Assembly (NCBI RefSeq): GCF_003628445.1
Contig: NZ_RBZO01000018.1
Location: forward strand, 1 to 64,000
Origin: Oceanobacillus bengalensis
GTDB lineage: Bacteria; Bacillota; Bacilli; Bacillales; Amphibacillaceae
Reading direction: 5' to 3'
DNA: 64,000 nucleotides
Shown here: piece by piece, positions 63,307-64,000 of the stretch
Numbering within the stretch: position 1 is the stretch's first letter
Layout of the letters: each line of letters opens with the position of its first letter
Made by a program: the position numbers and the translations under genes
Notes under the pieces: model-generated
Told to the model about the DNA's origin: nothing
Seen by the model: only the letters and a program-made list of their open reading frames with translations
Databases searched by the model: none

Positions 63307-63324
63307 CGACAAGTGACAGGCACC
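63307..63324. repeat. Dispersed GGTGCCTGTCAC motif, copy 10
   Basis: CGACAAGTGACAGGCACC just past the stop of the TauE/SafE gene; along that minus-strand gene it reads GGTGCCTGTCACTTGTCG. Confidence 0.85.
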
Positions 63325-63328
63325 GAAT

Positions 63329-64000
63329 CTAAAATAGTAAATTTATTCCTCCAATTGCAGCAAGAACTAACACGAGGGTCTGAAATACTTTCTGCGGAAT
63401 AAGTGGAAGAATTTTCACACCAATTAAGGCACCGATAACAATAGCAGGTATCATCCAGCTGTTAAAAATTAATGATTCCCCTGTTATAAGCCCTAAATGC
63501 AAATACAATGGAAATTTAACGACATTTACAAAAAGAAAGAACCATGCTCCTGTACCTACAAATTCCTTTTTCGGTAATCCTTTTACCAACAAATAAATCG
63601 CCATTATCCCACCAGCTGCATTCCCAATCATTGTTGTGAATCCACCCAATATCCCTATCAATGCCGTAAATCCCATTGATTTTGGTAATCGTTGATTAAA
63701 CTTTTCACCAAACTTACTTCGCATCACATGTATGCCAATCATCGCCAATACAATCATCCCGATTAATGGTTCTAATTGTTCGCTATTAATTGCAAATAGT
63801 ACAAAGTAACCTATAAAAACACCAATTAAAACCCATGGGATGAGTGATATTAAATGCTTCCATACAACACTTCGCCGGTAATAGGTAACTGCAAATAGAT
63901 CGCCAACCAAAAGCATTGGTAACAATATTCCTACTGATTCTCTTGCTGGAAAAACAAACATCATCATCGTCACAACTAATATAACCATATTTGGCAATCC
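63329..64000 (-). CDS. TauE/SafE-family membrane permease (partial at window edge)
   Basis: At least 222 residues with about seven predicted helices; the N-terminus runs off the right edge of the window, since the open frame continues and the full family length is about 250-260. Features include GILGGFTTMIGNAAGGIMAIYLL, the repeated glycine-rich motif of sulfite exporter TauE/SafE proteins, and SWMIPAIVIGALIGVKI. These carry sulfur-containing or other small organic anions across the membrane. No sulfur-metabolism gene is adjacent, so the substrate is open. Confidence 0.88.
   Translation of the reverse strand, partial: GLPNMVILVVTMMMFVFPARESVGILLPMLLVGDLFAVTYYRRSVVWKHLISLIPWVLIGVFIGYFVLFAINSEQLEPLIGMIVLAMIGIHVMRSKFGEKFNQRLPKSMGFTALIGILGGFTTMIGNAAGGIMAIYLLVKGLPKKEFVGTGAWFFLFVNVVKFPLYLHLGLITGESLIFNSWMIPAIVIGALIGVKILPLIPQKVFQTLVLVLAAIGGINLLF

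Overview
The window is about 64 kb of low-GC Firmicute DNA. Strong AGGAGG-type ribosome sites, frequent TTG/GTG starts, TTGACA/TATAAT promoters, CcpA cre boxes, lipobox signal peptides and a sortase-anchored protease together point to a Bacillaceae member of the Oceanobacillus/Virgibacillus type. Most of it is a run of catabolic operons for organic acids and polyols. No rRNA, tRNA, CRISPR array or intact transposase gene was seen.

Region 1 (1-14.7 kb, nearly all minus strand) is organic-acid and acyl-CoA catabolism. It holds an MBL-fold hydrolase, a ketopantoate-reductase-like protein, a sigma-54 activator, a quinone oxidoreductase, two CaiB/BaiF CoA-transferases, an SLC13 permease, a gamma-carbonic-anhydrase-like protein, a GntR regulator, a complete tripartite tricarboxylate transporter (TctA, TctB, TctC), a hotdog thioesterase and an enoyl-CoA hydratase. 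The transporters, CoA-transferases and crotonase suggest uptake, CoA activation and hydration of an unidentified carboxylic acid.

Region 2 (14.7-32.8 kb) is 2-hydroxyacid and probably sugar-acid catabolism. GlcD/GlcF and a GntR regulator come first. Then follow two FAH-family proteins, a TAXI-type TRAP transporter, an atypical SDR, a malate/lactate dehydrogenase family protein, a LarA-like racemase/epimerase and two more GntR regulators, then on the plus strand an IlvD/Edd dehydratase and a D-2-hydroxyacid dehydrogenase. Two related, GC-richer, MITE-like elements in opposite orientation (about 18.3-18.8 and 29.5-29.9 kb) bracket the central 10.7 kb of this region. A twelve-copy 51-bp tandem repeat lies inside it.

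Region 3 (33-49 kb) is mixed. It contains membrane proteins, galU, a giant cell-wall subtilase with seven C-terminal repeats and an LPDTA anchor, a coiled-coil protein, the xpaC-telA pair, type II pantothenate kinase, an AbiGi-like protein, a 42-bp tandem repeat and a second secreted subtilase.

Region 4 (49-60 kb) is a polyol island. A zinc dehydrogenase resembling erythritol/L-threitol dehydrogenases, a polyol-permease-like MFS carrier, DhaK, DhaL, RpiB, class II fructose-1,6-bisphosphatase, transaldolase and transketolase read leftward from a promoter with a perfect cre box. A DeoR regulator and a polyol-type SDR read rightward. Together they could oxidise a C3 or C4 polyol to a ketose, phosphorylate it, isomerise the phosphate and feed it into the pentose-phosphate network.

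Region 5 (60-64 kb) has a HAD phosphatase, a lipoprotein joining a ComEC-type MBL domain to a ComEA-like helix-hairpin-helix, two DUF3006-like proteins beside it, and a TauE/SafE permease cut by the window edge.

A short dispersed motif (GGTGCCTGTCAC, often continuing TTGTCG) occurs ten times in the right half, repeatedly just after stop codons.
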